Part shown: positions 8,843 through 17,941 of the stretch, one piece after another
How the letters are laid out: each line of letters starts with the position of its first letter
Position numbering within the stretch: the first letter of the stretch is position 1
Source: Halosimplex rubrum
GTDB taxonomy: Archaea; Halobacteriota; Halobacteria; Halobacteriales; Haloarculaceae
Reading direction: 5' to 3'
Assembly (NCBI RefSeq): GCF_013415885.1
Contig: NZ_CP058910.1
Location: 2,294,001 to 2,358,000 of the forward strand
Length of the DNA: 64,000 bases
Notes under the pieces: model-generated
Seen by the model: only the letters and a program-made list of their open reading frames with translations
What the model was told of the DNA's origin: nothing
Database searches by the model: none
Made by a program: the position numbers and the translations under genes

Positions 8843-10672
8843 ATGTACGACCTCGACCGATATCTCAACGTGCGGAGCGCCTACGGCGCTTCGTTCGGTC
8901 CCGACGGAACGCTGTCCCTTCTGCTCGACGCCACGGGCACCCCTCAGCTCTGGACGCTCGACGAACCCCGAACGTGGCCCGTCCAGCGCACCTTCTTCGA
9001 GGACCGGGTCACCTTCGCCTCGTGGTCGCCCGAGCGACGGGAACTCGCCTTCGGCATGGACGAGGGCGGCAACGAGCGCGCCCAGCTCTACCGCCTCGAC
9101 GCCGACGACGGGACGATCGCGAACCTCACCGCGCGTCCCGACGCCAAACACCGCTGGGGCGGGTGGTCACACGACGGCGACCGCTTCGCGTTCGCCTCCA
9201 ACCGCCGCGACGAGTCCGTCTTCGACGTGTACGTCCAGGGACGAGCGGAGACCGGCGAGGACGCGACGCTCGTCCACGAGGGCGACGGCTGGCTCTCCGT
9301 CGGCGGCTGGGCGCCCGCCGACGACCGCCTGCTCGTCTCGCAGGCTCACTGGAACTTCGACCAGGATCTCTTCGTCCTCGACGCCGAGTCGGGCGAACGG
9401 CGCCACCTCACGCCCCACGACGGCGACGTGCGCTTCACGAGCGCCCAGTGGAGCCCCGACGGCGACGCCCTCTACCTGACCACCGACTACGAGTCCGACA
9501 CGAAGTTCCTCGCCCGGCTCGATCTGACGGCGATCGGCGACGACCCCGACGAGGCCGACCTCGCGGCGGCGCTCGACACCGTGGCCGACGGGGGCGAGTG
9601 GAACGTGGGGGGCGTGGCCGTCGACGACGAGACCGGCCGGCTCGTCTACTCCCGGAACGTCGACGGCTACACCGACCTGACCGTCGGCGAACTCGCCGGC
9701 CCAACCGAGATCGACGAGTTCCCAGCGCCGGACCTGCCGGGCGGGATCGCCGGCGGCGTCGCCTTCGACGAGCGCGCCGAGCGGTTCGCACTCTCGGCGA
9801 CCGGCCGGACCGAGAACACGAACGTCTACGTCGTCGACGTGGAGTCGGGCGAGTTCGAGCGCTGGACCGACGCCTCCACGGCGGGGATCCCGAAGTCCTC
9901 GTTCGTCGAGCCCGAACTCGTCCGCTACCCGACCTTCGACGACCGGTCGATCCCGGGCTACTTCTCGCTGCCCGACGACCCGGAAGCGGGCGAGACGCCC
10001 GTGATCGTCGACATCCACGGCGGGCCCGAGAGCCAGCGCCGGCCCTCCTTCGCGGGACTCACCCAGTACTTCCTGTCGCGGGGGTACGCCGTCTTCGAAC
10101 CCAACGTCCGCGGGTCGACCGGCTACGGCCGCGAGTACACCCACCTCGACGACGTGGAGAAGCGGATGGACTCGGTGGCCGATATCGAGGCCGCGGTCGA
10201 GTGGCTGACCGACCGCGAGGCGGTCGACCCCGACCGCGTGGTGGCGATGGGCGGCTCCTACGGCGGGTTCATGGTGCTGGCGGCGCTGACGGAGTACCCC
10301 GACCTGTGGGCCGCCGGCGTCGATATCGTGGGGATCGCCAACTTCGTCACGTTTCTGGAGAACACCGGCTCGTGGCGCCGCGAGCTGCGCGAGGCCGAGT
10401 ACGGTTCGCTGGACGACGACCGCGAGTTCCTCGAATCGGTCTCGCCGATCAACAACGTCGAGTCGATCGCGGCGCCGCTGTTCGTCCTCCACGGCGCCAA
10501 CGACCCCCGCGTCCCGCTCGGCGAGGCCGAGCAGATCGCCGAGCGGGCGGCCGAGCAGGGCGTCCCCGTCGAGAAGCTCGTCTTCGACGACGAGGGCCAC
10601 GGGATCACCAAGCGCGAGAACCGGATCGAGGCCTACACGGCCGTCGTCGACTTCCTCGACGAGCACGTCTGA
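8843..10672 (+). CDS. S9 family peptidase (prolyl oligopeptidase / acylaminoacyl-peptidase type)
   Basis: A 609-residue soluble serine peptidase. Residues about 1-340 form a beta-propeller of TolB/WD40-like blades (repeated WSPDG- and SWSPERRE-type motifs) that gates access. Residues about 350-609 form the alpha/beta-hydrolase domain. The catalytic triad is visible: nucleophile S472 in GGSYGG, D554 in HGANDPR and H586 in DEGHGI. The oxyanion region HGGPESQRRPSF lies near 395. It probably trims small peptides in the cytoplasm. It ends 3 nt before the Nudix gene, which is likely co-transcribed. All active-site residues are intact. Confidence 0.92.
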   Translation: MYDLDRYLNVRSAYGASFGPDGTLSLLLDATGTPQLWTLDEPRTWPVQRTFFEDRVTFASWSPERRELAFGMDEGGNERAQLYRLDADDGTIANLTARPDAKHRWGGWSHDGDRFAFASNRRDESVFDVYVQGRAETGEDATLVHEGDGWLSVGGWAPADDRLLVSQAHWNFDQDLFVLDAESGERRHLTPHDGDVRFTSAQWSPDGDALYLTTDYESDTKFLARLDLTAIGDDPDEADLAAALDTVADGGEWNVGGVAVDDETGRLVYSRNVDGYTDLTVGELAGPTEIDEFPAPDLPGGIAGGVAFDERAERFALSATGRTENTNVYVVDVESGEFERWTDASTAGIPKSSFVEPELVRYPTFDDRSIPGYFSLPDDPEAGETPVIVDIHGGPESQRRPSFAGLTQYFLSRGYAVFEPNVRGSTGYGREYTHLDDVEKRMDSVADIEAAVEWLTDREAVDPDRVVAMGGSYGGFMVLAALTEYPDLWAAGVDIVGIANFVTFLENTGSWRRELREAEYGSLDDDREFLESVSPINNVESIAAPLFVLHGANDPRVPLGEAEQIAERAAEQGVPVEKLVFDDEGHGITKRENRIEAYTAVVDFLDEHV

Positions 10673-10675
10673 CCG

Positions 10676-11224
10676 ATGGTCGACGACGACCTCGCGACCC
10701 GCTCACGCGAGCGCGTCGCCGACTGGCTGGCCGACCTGCGCCGGCGGTACGACGACTTCGAGCGCGTCGAGAAGCGGTGGGAACTGTCGCCCGAGGCCTA
10801 CGAGCGCGACCGCGAGCGGATCGCGGCCGGTGCGAACGGCGGCGCGGGCGTCTGGATCACCGACGACGCGGGCCGAGTCCTGCTCGTCCGCAACGAGGGC
10901 GACGACGGCTGGGCCGACCCCGGCGGCAAGCGCGAGGCCGACGAGTCCTTCGAGGCGGCCGCGCGCCGCGAGGTCCGTGAGGAGGCGGCCGTCGAGGCGA
11001 CGATCACGGGCCTCCGTGAGGCGCACGTCCTCGAACTCGTCGACGAGAGCGACCCCGACCGGCCCGCGCTGGCCAGCCTCATCGCGGTCTTCGACGGCGA
11101 GTACGCGAGCGGCGACCTGCGTCCGCGGGAGGGGGAGATCGCCGCGGCGGAGTGGTTCGCGTCGCGACCGGCGACCGTACTGTACCCCGAAGTTGCCGAC
11201 CGACCGTATCCGGCCAGCGAGTGA
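10676..11224 (+). CDS. NUDIX hydrolase
   Basis: A 182-residue protein with a near-canonical Nudix box GKREADESFEAAARREVREE (G, E at +6, RE at +14/15, EE at +18/19). The only change is Ala for the last conserved Gly. The box coordinates divalent metal for hydrolysis of a nucleoside diphosphate linked to another moiety. The N-terminal 50 residues are a charged helical region containing YDDFERVEKRWELSPEAYERD, shared in degraded form with the next gene. It starts 3 nt after the S9 peptidase stop. The substrate cannot be told from sequence. Confidence 0.85.
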   Translation: MVDDDLATRSRERVADWLADLRRRYDDFERVEKRWELSPEAYERDRERIAAGANGGAGVWITDDAGRVLLVRNEGDDGWADPGGKREADESFEAAARREVREEAAVEATITGLREAHVLELVDESDPDRPALASLIAVFDGEYASGDLRPREGEIAAAEWFASRPATVLYPEVADRPYPASE

Positions 11225-11347
11225 CCGCGAGCGGTCGGCGACCCGCTCGCAAGTGCGAACGTCCGGGGTCCGACCCCGGGGCGAGCGGTCCGTCCGTGGC
11301 CTGAACGAAGGGACGGGTTTATGCCGATCCCGACGCAGATGCGGACG

Positions 11348-11944
11348 ATGTCCGTGGCCGAGGTCTCCCGCGACAGGGTGGAGGAGCGGCTGGTCGCGCT
11401 GGAGGACGAGTACAGCGGGTTCCCGATCAACCAGACGACGCTCACCGTGCCCAGCGACGCCTACGAGCGGGCCGGGGGGCGCTGCGAGCGCGGTATCGTC
11501 GACGCGTACGTCCAGCTGTACAACGACAGCGAGGACGTGCTGCTGGTCGAACGCGACGGCGAGTGGGTCGTCCCCCACGGCGAACCGGCGACCGACGAGC
11601 GCGTCGTCCCCGGGACCGAGGCCGCGATCCGGGAGACCACCGGCGTCGACTGCTCGCTGACCGACCTCATCCGCGTGACGATCCTCGGCGTCCGCGACGA
11701 GGACGACCCCGACCGCCCGCCGGTCTACCGGCTGATCGCCGTCTTCGTCGCCGAGACCGACGGGTCGGACGCGACCGTCGCCGCGCCGGTGTCCGGTGGC
11801 GGCCGGGCGGCCGACGCGGCGGGCGACGGCGACGCGGCCGAAGCGACCGACGACGGCGACGCGACGGGCGACACCGACGACCAGACACCGGCGGGCGTGC
11901 GCTGGCACCCGACGCTCCCGGAGTCGGCGGTGCCCTCGCACTGA
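11348..11944 (+). CDS. Degenerate Nudix-fold protein, paralogue of the upstream gene
   Basis: A 198-residue protein aligned without gaps to its upstream neighbour across the Nudix box. Here the box reads GEPATDERVVPGTEAAIRET. The RE pair is replaced by Ala-Ala and the second Glu of the EE pair by Thr, so metal-binding residues are missing and pyrophosphohydrolase activity is unlikely. The flanking core (DPDRPPVYRLIAVF) is conserved. A low-complexity Ala/Asp/Gly tail follows about residue 140. ATG 11348 is chosen because a TATA-like GGGTTTAT lies about 30 nt upstream; ATG 11321 and 11339 are in-frame alternatives. It may be a ligand-binding or structural relic. Confidence 0.65.
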   Translation: MSVAEVSRDRVEERLVALEDEYSGFPINQTTLTVPSDAYERAGGRCERGIVDAYVQLYNDSEDVLLVERDGEWVVPHGEPATDERVVPGTEAAIRETTGVDCSLTDLIRVTILGVRDEDDPDRPPVYRLIAVFVAETDGSDATVAAPVSGGGRAADAAGDGDAAEATDDGDATGDTDDQTPAGVRWHPTLPESAVPSH

Positions 11945-12015
11945 CGCCGTCCGCTCGGGACGAGACCCCTGATCCACCGGAACACTTACCGCGGCGCTGT
12001 CCCCTACACCCGGCA

Positions 12016-12765
12016 GTGGCAGCCATCGAGACCGACGGGCTCACGAAGCGCTACGGGTCGGTCGCCGCCGTCGAGGGGCTGGACCTGACCGTCGAGAGCG
12101 GGACCATCTACGGCTTTCTCGGCCCCAACGGCGCCGGCAAGACGACCACCATGCGGCTGCTGACCGGACTCACCCGTCCCAGCGACGGGTCGGCGACCGT
12201 CGCCGGCGTCGACGTGCGCGACCGCGACCGGCTGGGCGAGCGGATCGGCTACGTCCCCGACACGCCGCCGCTGTACGAGAAGCTCACCGCCCGCGAGCAG
12301 CTGTCGGCGGTCGCCGACGTGCGCGGGCTCGACCCGGAGCGCGCCCGCGAGCGGGTCGGTGCCCTGCTCGACCGGTTCGGCCTGGCGGCCGCCGACGACC
12401 GCATCGAGAGCTACTCGAAGGGCATGAAACAGAAGACCAGCGTGATCCAGGCCATCGTCCACGAGCCCGCGGTGCTGTTCCTCGACGAACCGACCAGCGG
12501 GCTCGACCCTAACGCCGCGCGGACGCTCAAGGAGGTCCTCACGGAGCTGCGCGACGCGGGCACCGCCGTCTTCCTCTCGACGCACGTGCTCTCGGTGGTC
12601 GACGAGCTGGCCGACACCGTCGGGCTGCTCTCGGACGGGCGACTGCTGGCCGAGGACGACCCCGAGCGGCTGGTCGCCGACCGCGACGGCGACACGCTGG
12701 AGGACGCCTTCGTCGAGCTGACGAGCGACACCGACCTCTCGGCGCGGCTGCGCGAGTCGCCATGA
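12016..12765 (+). CDS. ABC transporter ATP-binding protein
   Basis: A 249-residue ATPase starting at GTG 12016. Walker A is GPNGAGKTT (near 38-46), the signature is YSKGMKQK, Walker B is VLFLDEPTSGLDP, and the switch His is in FLSTHVL. The signature variant (SKGMKQK) and domain size match ABC-2 type exporters of the DRI/CcmA-like group, which export drugs, polysaccharides or peptides. The next gene overlaps it by 4 nt (ATGA) and encodes the membrane partner, so the two form one transporter. Confidence 0.93.
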   Translation: MAAIETDGLTKRYGSVAAVEGLDLTVESGTIYGFLGPNGAGKTTTMRLLTGLTRPSDGSATVAGVDVRDRDRLGERIGYVPDTPPLYEKLTAREQLSAVADVRGLDPERARERVGALLDRFGLAAADDRIESYSKGMKQKTSVIQAIVHEPAVLFLDEPTSGLDPNAARTLKEVLTELRDAGTAVFLSTHVLSVVDELADTVGLLSDGRLLAEDDPERLVADRDGDTLEDAFVELTSDTDLSARLRESP

Positions 12766-14351
12766 CGAGCCCGGCCGTCGTCGTCACGCGGACCGCCCTC
12801 CGCCAGACCTACCGGCGAGTCCGCGAGTCCAAGCGGATGACCGCCTTCTTCCTGTTGATACCCGGCTTCTTCGCGCTGCAGGTCTCCGGCCTGGTCGGAC
12901 CGGGCGCCTACGACCTGGGCCGGCGATTCGCCGCCGGCGAGGTCGCGCCGGTCGTCGCCCGCGTCCGCGGGACGGTGCTGTCGGGCGTCGTCCTGCTCGC
13001 CCTGATGGGGACGCTCGGCGCCGCGGGGGGCAACAGCGAGTTCAAGGACCGCTACGTGACCTTCCTGACGGCGACGAGCACCCGCGCGGTCGCCGTCGGG
13101 AGCGTCGCCCGCCAGACGGCCGTCTGGACGGCGCTGTTCTGGCCGGTCGCGCTCGCCGGCGCGGTCGCGTTCGCCGTCGGCGCCGAGGCGCCGGTCGCCG
13201 CGGTCTCGCTGGTCGCGGGCAGCCTCTGGCTGTTCGTCGTCGCCGGCGTCGCGACGGCCCCGATCGGCTTCGGCGCCCGCTGGCTGCTCGACGGCTACGG
13301 GCTCTCGAAGAACGCCCGGTTCGGCCTCGGGGTCGGGATGCTCGGGCTGTTCTACCTCGTCCTGTTCACCCGCCGGACCGTCGGCGCCGCGCTGGGCGCG
13401 ACGCCGCTGTCGTGGGCCGGCGACCTGCTGTTGTTGACCGTCCGGGACGCCGGCGCTTCGCCCGCCCGCGCGGGCGGGTTCCTCCTCGCCACGGTCGGGC
13501 TCGTGCTCGGCTCGCTCGCCGCGTCGGTCCGGCTCGCCGAGGCCGTCTGGTACGACGACCGCGCGCTCGGCGACGACGACGAGGAGGCCGGCGACGACCC
13601 GGCGACGGCGACGCCCGTCAGGGACGTGCTCGCGTCGGTCGTCCCGCGGCCGACCGCCGCGCTCGTCGAGACGACCTGGCGCCGCACCAAGCGCACGCCG
13701 AAGACGCTGTGGTACGTCTACCCCGCCGTCTTCGTCGGCCTCGTCATGGCCGAACAGCTCGTCTACAGCGGCCCGTTCGACGCGGCGATGTACGCGCCGG
13801 TCGTCGCCTTCACCGGCGCGCTGGCCGCCGGGAGCGGCTTCACGCTCAATCCGCTGGGCACCGAGGGCGACGCGCTGCCCGCCCTGCTCACCGCCGGCGT
13901 CTCGAGCGAGACGTTCGTCCGCGCGAAGGCCTACGCCGTCGTCCTCCCGGTGATGCCGCTGCTGGTCGGCGCCGCGCTGGGCACCGCTATCGGCGTCGGC
14001 GTCTCCTCGCCGCTGGTCGTCGCCGCCATCGGCGTCTTCGCGGTCGCCCTCGCGGTGGTCGCGCCGCTGTGTTCGCTGGCGCTCGGCGTCCACTACCCGC
14101 CCGGCGACGAGGGGCTGCTCGGCGAGGACGTGCAGATCCCGAACAAGTCCGCCTCCGCGGCCTACACCCTCGGCATGGTCACCGTCGGCGCACCGGGGCT
14201 CGGGGCGCTCGGCGCCTACGCCCGGCCGAGTCCGGTCGACCCGGCGACCGTCGCGGTCGGCGTCGGCGCGACGGCCATCCTCGCCGCCCTCGTCGCCTGG
14301 GGAGGCTACCGCCACGCGGTCGCGAAGCTGGACGCGTACTCCGTCGAGTGA
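12762..14351 (+). CDS. ABC transporter permease (ABC-2-like, about 12 helices)
   Basis: A 529-residue integral membrane protein that overlaps the ATPase gene by 4 nt. Hydrophobic segments occur through both halves, with an acidic cytoplasmic loop (DDDEEAGDDPATATP) near 270-285. The two-half layout suggests a fused permease of two six-helix units. A helical cytoplasmic stretch at the N-terminus (TALRQTYRRVRESKRM) likely contacts the ATPase. Haloarchaea carry several such exporters of unknown substrate, and nothing local identifies this one. Confidence 0.85.
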   Translation: MTSPAVVVTRTALRQTYRRVRESKRMTAFFLLIPGFFALQVSGLVGPGAYDLGRRFAAGEVAPVVARVRGTVLSGVVLLALMGTLGAAGGNSEFKDRYVTFLTATSTRAVAVGSVARQTAVWTALFWPVALAGAVAFAVGAEAPVAAVSLVAGSLWLFVVAGVATAPIGFGARWLLDGYGLSKNARFGLGVGMLGLFYLVLFTRRTVGAALGATPLSWAGDLLLLTVRDAGASPARAGGFLLATVGLVLGSLAASVRLAEAVWYDDRALGDDDEEAGDDPATATPVRDVLASVVPRPTAALVETTWRRTKRTPKTLWYVYPAVFVGLVMAEQLVYSGPFDAAMYAPVVAFTGALAAGSGFTLNPLGTEGDALPALLTAGVSSETFVRAKAYAVVLPVMPLLVGAALGTAIGVGVSSPLVVAAIGVFAVALAVVAPLCSLALGVHYPPGDEGLLGEDVQIPNKSASAAYTLGMVTVGAPGLGALGAYARPSPVDPATVAVGVGATAILAALVAWGGYRHAVAKLDAYSVE

Positions 14352-14410
14352 CGGGCGACCGCTGGACGCGAATCGAAACCGACTCCCGTCGAGCACGGGC
14401 TCTTGGAACC

Positions 14411-15178
14411 ATGACGGACAACGCAGACGGAATCAGCGTCGAGGGACAGACCGCGGTCGTCATCGGCGGCACGAGCGGCATCGGGCTGGAGATCGCCCGG
14501 GCGTTCGCCCGCGACGGCGCCGACGTGGTCGCGACCAGCCGCTCGGAGGACTCCGTCGCCGAGGCCGCCGCGGAACTGCGCGATCTCGGCGCCGAGACGG
14601 TCGAGGTCACCTGCAACGTTCGCGACCCCGACTCCGTCCGGAACCTCCGGGAGACCACCGAGGCGGCCCTGGGCACCGTCGACACGCTCGTCACCTCCCA
14701 GGGCTCGGTCGCGACGACGCCGGTCACGGAGATGACCGAGGAGGAGTGGGGCCAGGACATCGACGTGCTGCTGACCGGCGCCTTCCGCGCGATCAAGGAG
14801 TTCGGCGCCGCCATGGACGAGGGGTCCATTATCAACGTCTCCTCGATGTCCGCCGAGCAGTCCCGCGAGGCGCGCCCGAGCTACGTCTCGGCGAAGGCCG
14901 GCCTCAACGGTCTCACCCGCGCGACCGCGGCGGATCTGGGGCCCGAGGTCCGGGTCAACGCCGTCGCGCCCGGCTTCGTCAAGACCGAGCTCGCCGGTCC
15001 GAAACTGGAGGACGGCTCGGAGTTCCGCGAAGGCGTCGACGAGCGCACGCCGATGGAGCGGGTCGCCACGCCCGACGAGATCAGCGGCGCCGCGCTGTAC
15101 CTCGCCAGCGACGCCGCCTCCTTCACCACCGGCGAGATCATCACCATCGACGGCGGCTACGACCGAAGTTCGGTCTGA
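14411..15178 (+). CDS. Short-chain dehydrogenase/reductase (SDR, FabG-like)
   Basis: A 255-residue classical SDR. The cofactor motif GGTSGIG is at 19-25, the structural N-V-S-S segment at 142-145 supplies the catalytic Ser, and Y158 and K162 complete the YxxxK site. The C-terminal IDGGY end is typical of the FabG group. It reduces or oxidises a carbonyl or hydroxyl using NAD(P)H. It has its own short intergenic region and no pathway neighbour, so its substrate is open. Confidence 0.92.
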   Translation: MTDNADGISVEGQTAVVIGGTSGIGLEIARAFARDGADVVATSRSEDSVAEAAAELRDLGAETVEVTCNVRDPDSVRNLRETTEAALGTVDTLVTSQGSVATTPVTEMTEEEWGQDIDVLLTGAFRAIKEFGAAMDEGSIINVSSMSAEQSREARPSYVSAKAGLNGLTRATAADLGPEVRVNAVAPGFVKTELAGPKLEDGSEFREGVDERTPMERVATPDEISGAALYLASDAASFTTGEIITIDGGYDRSSV

Positions 15179-15311
15179 TTCGCCGTCCGGCCCGAATCGA
15201 CGGTCGGTCCGAGCCGGCTCCCGACGCTCCGATCCGAGCGGTCGGAGCCCGCGACCCGCCGCGCGTATTCAGGCACCGCCGTCAAGCCCGTCGTTCCCCT
15301 CCCGGTAGACG

Positions 15312-15593
15312 ATGCTTCTCCCGCCCAGCGGCGAACTCCGAGAACGCGGCGACCACGAGGGCCACGTCGCCGAACGGAGCCTCTACACCCGCGCCGCGAC
15401 GAGCGGGGCCCGCGGAAAGGCGCTCGTCGCACTCGGTGTCGCCGCCCTCGGCTACGGTGTCTATCGGGCGATGCGCGGGAACGGGGCGGACGTGGAGGCC
15501 GTCTCCAGCGCGGAACTCGACGGCGCCGACCGCTCGCTTCTCGCCGGAACCGTGCGTGGTGCGTATCAGGTGCGTTCGACGCTATCTGTTTAG
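15312..15593 (+). CDS. Small protein with one hydrophobic segment, unknown
   Basis: A 93-residue reading frame from ATG 15312. It has a charged N-terminus, a Gly/Ala/Leu hydrophobic stretch (KALVALGVAALGYGVYRAM, about 37-55) that could be one membrane helix, and an acidic middle. No family is recognised. Codon composition resembles neighbours, but no strong promoter is seen, so its reality is uncertain. Confidence 0.45.
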   Translation: MLLPPSGELRERGDHEGHVAERSLYTRAATSGARGKALVALGVAALGYGVYRAMRGNGADVEAVSSAELDGADRSLLAGTVRGAYQVRSTLSV

Positions 15594-15631
15594 GCGTAGC
15601 CCCTATACTCGGACGTGGCCGAGGGGGTGGT

Positions 15632-15967
15632 ATGAGTCCCATGGACGGGAAGGCACGGTACGGCAACAGATCGCTCGTGTACGACGCGCTGGCCGACGAA
15701 CGACGGCGACACGCCGTCCGGCTGCTGGACGACGCCGACGCGGCGCTGACCATCGAGAAACTCGCCGAACGGATGGTCGAGAGCGACGGCGGGAGGACGG
15801 ACGGCTCCGCGGACGAGGCGGCGATCACCCGCCTCCGCACGTCGCTGTATCACGTCCACGTTCCGAAACTCTCCGACGCCGGCATCGTCAGGTTCTCCCC
15901 CGAGCGACGGCGCGTCCGACTCACCGACTCCGTCTCGCTCGACGCCCTCGACGCCATCGGGTCGTAG
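15632..15967 (+). CDS. Winged-helix DNA-binding protein, haloarchaeal DUF7344-like
   Basis: A 111-residue regulator-sized protein. The opening YDALADERRRHAVRLLDDAD, the middle LTIEKLAERM and the pattern LYHVHVPKLSDAGIVRF followed by a basic wing (SPERRRVRL) form the winged-helix layout seen in many short haloarchaeal proteins. These are thought to be ArsR-like transcription regulators. There is no ligand or sensing domain. It lies just upstream of, and convergent with, proS, but there is no evidence that proS is its target. Confidence 0.75.
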   Translation: MSPMDGKARYGNRSLVYDALADERRRHAVRLLDDADAALTIEKLAERMVESDGGRTDGSADEAAITRLRTSLYHVHVPKLSDAGIVRFSPERRRVRLTDSVSLDALDAIGS

Positions 15968-16013
15968 GCGGGCTCCGAGCGGTTCGGCGCACTGGGGACC
16001 GGAAAACAGGGCC

Positions 16014-17468
16014 TCAGTAGCTCTTCGCCCAGTAAGCGGTCACCCGGGCGTCCTCGCCGCAGATGGCGCAGTCGTCGTGGACGGGGTCCTCGTCGCGGTC
16101 GAGGGGGACCATCACGATCTCGGCTGCGAGGGCGTCCTTGATCGGCTCCTCGCAATCCTCGTCGCCGCACCAGCCGGTCTTGACGTAGCCGCCGTGCTGG
16201 CCGATCGTGCCGAGGATCTCCTCGCGGGAGTCGGCCTCGCGGATCTCCCCCTCCAGCGTCTCTTCGGCGCTGGCGTACAGTTTGGCGTAGACCGTGTCGA
16301 GGTGGTCCTCGACGGTGTCGCCGATGTCGGCGCGGTCTTCGACGCTGTTCTCACCGTCGGGGCGGTGGACGAGCGTGAGCTCGTCGTCGTCGACCTCGTT
16401 GGGGCCGACCTCGATGCGGAGGGGGACCCCTTTCAGCTCCCACTCGTTGTACTTGAACCCGGGGTTGCGGTTGTCGCGGTCGTCGAGGTTCACGCGGATA
16501 CCGGCCTCGTCGAGTTCCGCTGCGGCGTCGGCGGCGTACTCGACGACTTCCTCCTTGTTGTCCTCCTGCCAGATCGGGACGATGACGACCTGGGTAGGGG
16601 CGAGCGTGGGCGGGAGCACGAGCCCCTGGTCGTCCGAATGGAGCATGATGAGCGCGCCCATCGAGCGCCACGAGAGCCCCCACGAGGTAGTGTGGGCGGT
16701 CTGGTCCTCCTCGTCCTCGTCGGCGTAGGTGATGTCGAACGCCTCGGCGAAAGAGGTGCCCAGATAGTGGGAGGTGGCGGCCTGGACGGACTTGCCGTCG
16801 GGCATCAGCGTCTCGATGGTCGTCGTCGTGTGGGCGCCGGGGAACTTGTCGTGTTCGGGCTTGCGGCCCTTCAGCGCGGGCATGGCCATCACGTCCTCGT
16901 AGAGGCGCTCGTACTGGTCGAGGCGGGTCATCGTCTCGTCCCAGGCGCCGTCCTCGTCGCGGTGGGCGGTGTGGCCCTCCTGCCAGAGGAACTCCTTGGT
17001 GCGGAAGAACGGCTTGGTCTCGGTGGCCTCCCAGCGCACGACGGAACACCACTGGTTGAGCCGCATGGGCAGGTCGCGATGGCTGCGCACCCAGTCGGCG
17101 ATGAAGGGGGTGATGATCGACTCGCTGGTCGGGCGGACGGCGAGGCGCTCCTCGAGTTCGTCGTAGCCGCCGTGGGTCACCCACGCGACCTCGGGGTCGA
17201 AGCCCTCGACGACGTCCTTCTCCCGTTCGAGGTAGCTCTCGGGGATGAACATCGGGAAGTAGGCGTTGTCGACGCCGGTCTCTTTGAACCAGCCGTCGAG
17301 GTGGTCCTGGATGCGCTCCCAGATCGCGTAGCCGCGGGGGCGGGTGACGATGAACCCGCCCATCGGCGCGTAGTCGGCCAGTTCGGCCTTCTGGACGACT
17401 TCCGCGTACCACTCGCCCGTCGAATGCTCCTTGCTCTCGGTGATGCCGAGTTCCTGCTCGCCACTCAT
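16014..17468 (-). CDS. proS: Proline--tRNA ligase, archaeal/eukaryotic type
   Basis: A 484-residue class II aminoacyl-tRNA synthetase. It shows the class II motif 1 region (GYAIWERIQDHLDGWF), motif 2 (WCSVVRWEATETKPFFRTKEFLWQEGHTAH) and motif 3 near GLVLPP. The anticodon-binding domain lies at about 290-390. The C-terminal zinc-like region carries CGDEDCEE and CAIC, and the protein ends YWAKSY, the conserved terminal Tyr of archaeal-type ProRS. ATG 17468 gives the family start MSGEQELGITESKEHSTGEWY; longer in-frame starts would add a basic, unrelated extension. It charges tRNA-Pro and has its own promoter region. Confidence 0.96.
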   Translation of the reverse strand: MSGEQELGITESKEHSTGEWYAEVVQKAELADYAPMGGFIVTRPRGYAIWERIQDHLDGWFKETGVDNAYFPMFIPESYLEREKDVVEGFDPEVAWVTHGGYDELEERLAVRPTSESIITPFIADWVRSHRDLPMRLNQWCSVVRWEATETKPFFRTKEFLWQEGHTAHRDEDGAWDETMTRLDQYERLYEDVMAMPALKGRKPEHDKFPGAHTTTTIETLMPDGKSVQAATSHYLGTSFAEAFDITYADEDEEDQTAHTTSWGLSWRSMGALIMLHSDDQGLVLPPTLAPTQVVIVPIWQEDNKEEVVEYAADAAAELDEAGIRVNLDDRDNRNPGFKYNEWELKGVPLRIEVGPNEVDDDELTLVHRPDGENSVEDRADIGDTVEDHLDTVYAKLYASAEETLEGEIREADSREEILGTIGQHGGYVKTGWCGDEDCEEPIKDALAAEIVMVPLDRDEDPVHDDCAICGEDARVTAYWAKSY

Positions 17469-17681
17469 TACAGGAGCGTCGCCGAGCGCGTTCTTGAACC
17501 TGACGAAGCCCCGGTTCTCACTCGCACGCCACCGACGCGGCCGACCGGTCCCGACGACGAGCGATCGGATCCGTCGCTCCACGTGCGGATCCGCCGATAC
17601 CCGGCCGCTACCGGCGCCACCCGATCGGACCTGTCGACTCGGGGGCCGGCCGAAGACGGTCGAGTATCCGGACGTTCGTAC

Positions 17682-17726
17682 GGTATGGTGCGATATACCA
17701 CACAATGATTAAGTATAAATCGCACC
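17682..17726. promoter_or_regulatory. Palindromic, AT-rich promoter/operator between proS and the E1-alpha gene
   Basis: The arms GGTGCGAT (17687-17694) and ATCGCACC (17719-17726) form a perfect 8-bp inverted repeat. It surrounds the most AT-rich patch of this 473-bp divergent intergenic region, which includes AAGTATAAAT (17711-17720), a strong TATA candidate readable on both strands. A smaller inverted repeat GGTAT/ATACC (17682-17699) overlaps the left arm. The layout suggests a dimeric regulator covering a promoter. The rest of 17469-17941 shows no other gene apart from the small ORF below. Confidence 0.5.
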
Positions 17727-17737
17727 TTCCTCCACGT

Positions 17738-17848
17738 ATGTCCTCCGCCAGCCCGGTGCGGACGGCGTCCCTTTCGCTGGGTGATCGACGCGACGCGGTA
17801 GCCCGACGCATCCCGACACCGCTGGCGGAGCCTTTCGCGACAGGCTAG
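17738..17848 (+). CDS. Candidate 36-aa small ORF upstream of the E1-alpha gene
   Basis: This ORF starts with ATG 17738, about 23 nt after the centre of the TATA box at 17711-17720, exactly where a leaderless transcript would begin. It encodes 36 residues beginning MSSASPVRTASLSLG and ends 93 nt before the E1-alpha start. The product has no recognisable motif and a basic middle. Placement is the only support, so it may be a regulatory leader ORF or chance. Confidence 0.3.
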   Translation: MSSASPVRTASLSLGDRRDAVARRIPTPLAEPFATG

Positions 17849-17941
17849 TTCGATCCGACGGCGTCCCCAGCGGCGTCGTCGCCGGTCACCGCCGCACAAC
17901 TTCGACAGCACGCACTGCGGACGACTGCGGCCCACACACCC

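Noticed and set aside
16014-17705. Longer proS with a start beyond 17468
   Set aside because: The extra residues are basic and unrelated to ProRS, while ATG 17468 gives the known archaeal N-terminus.
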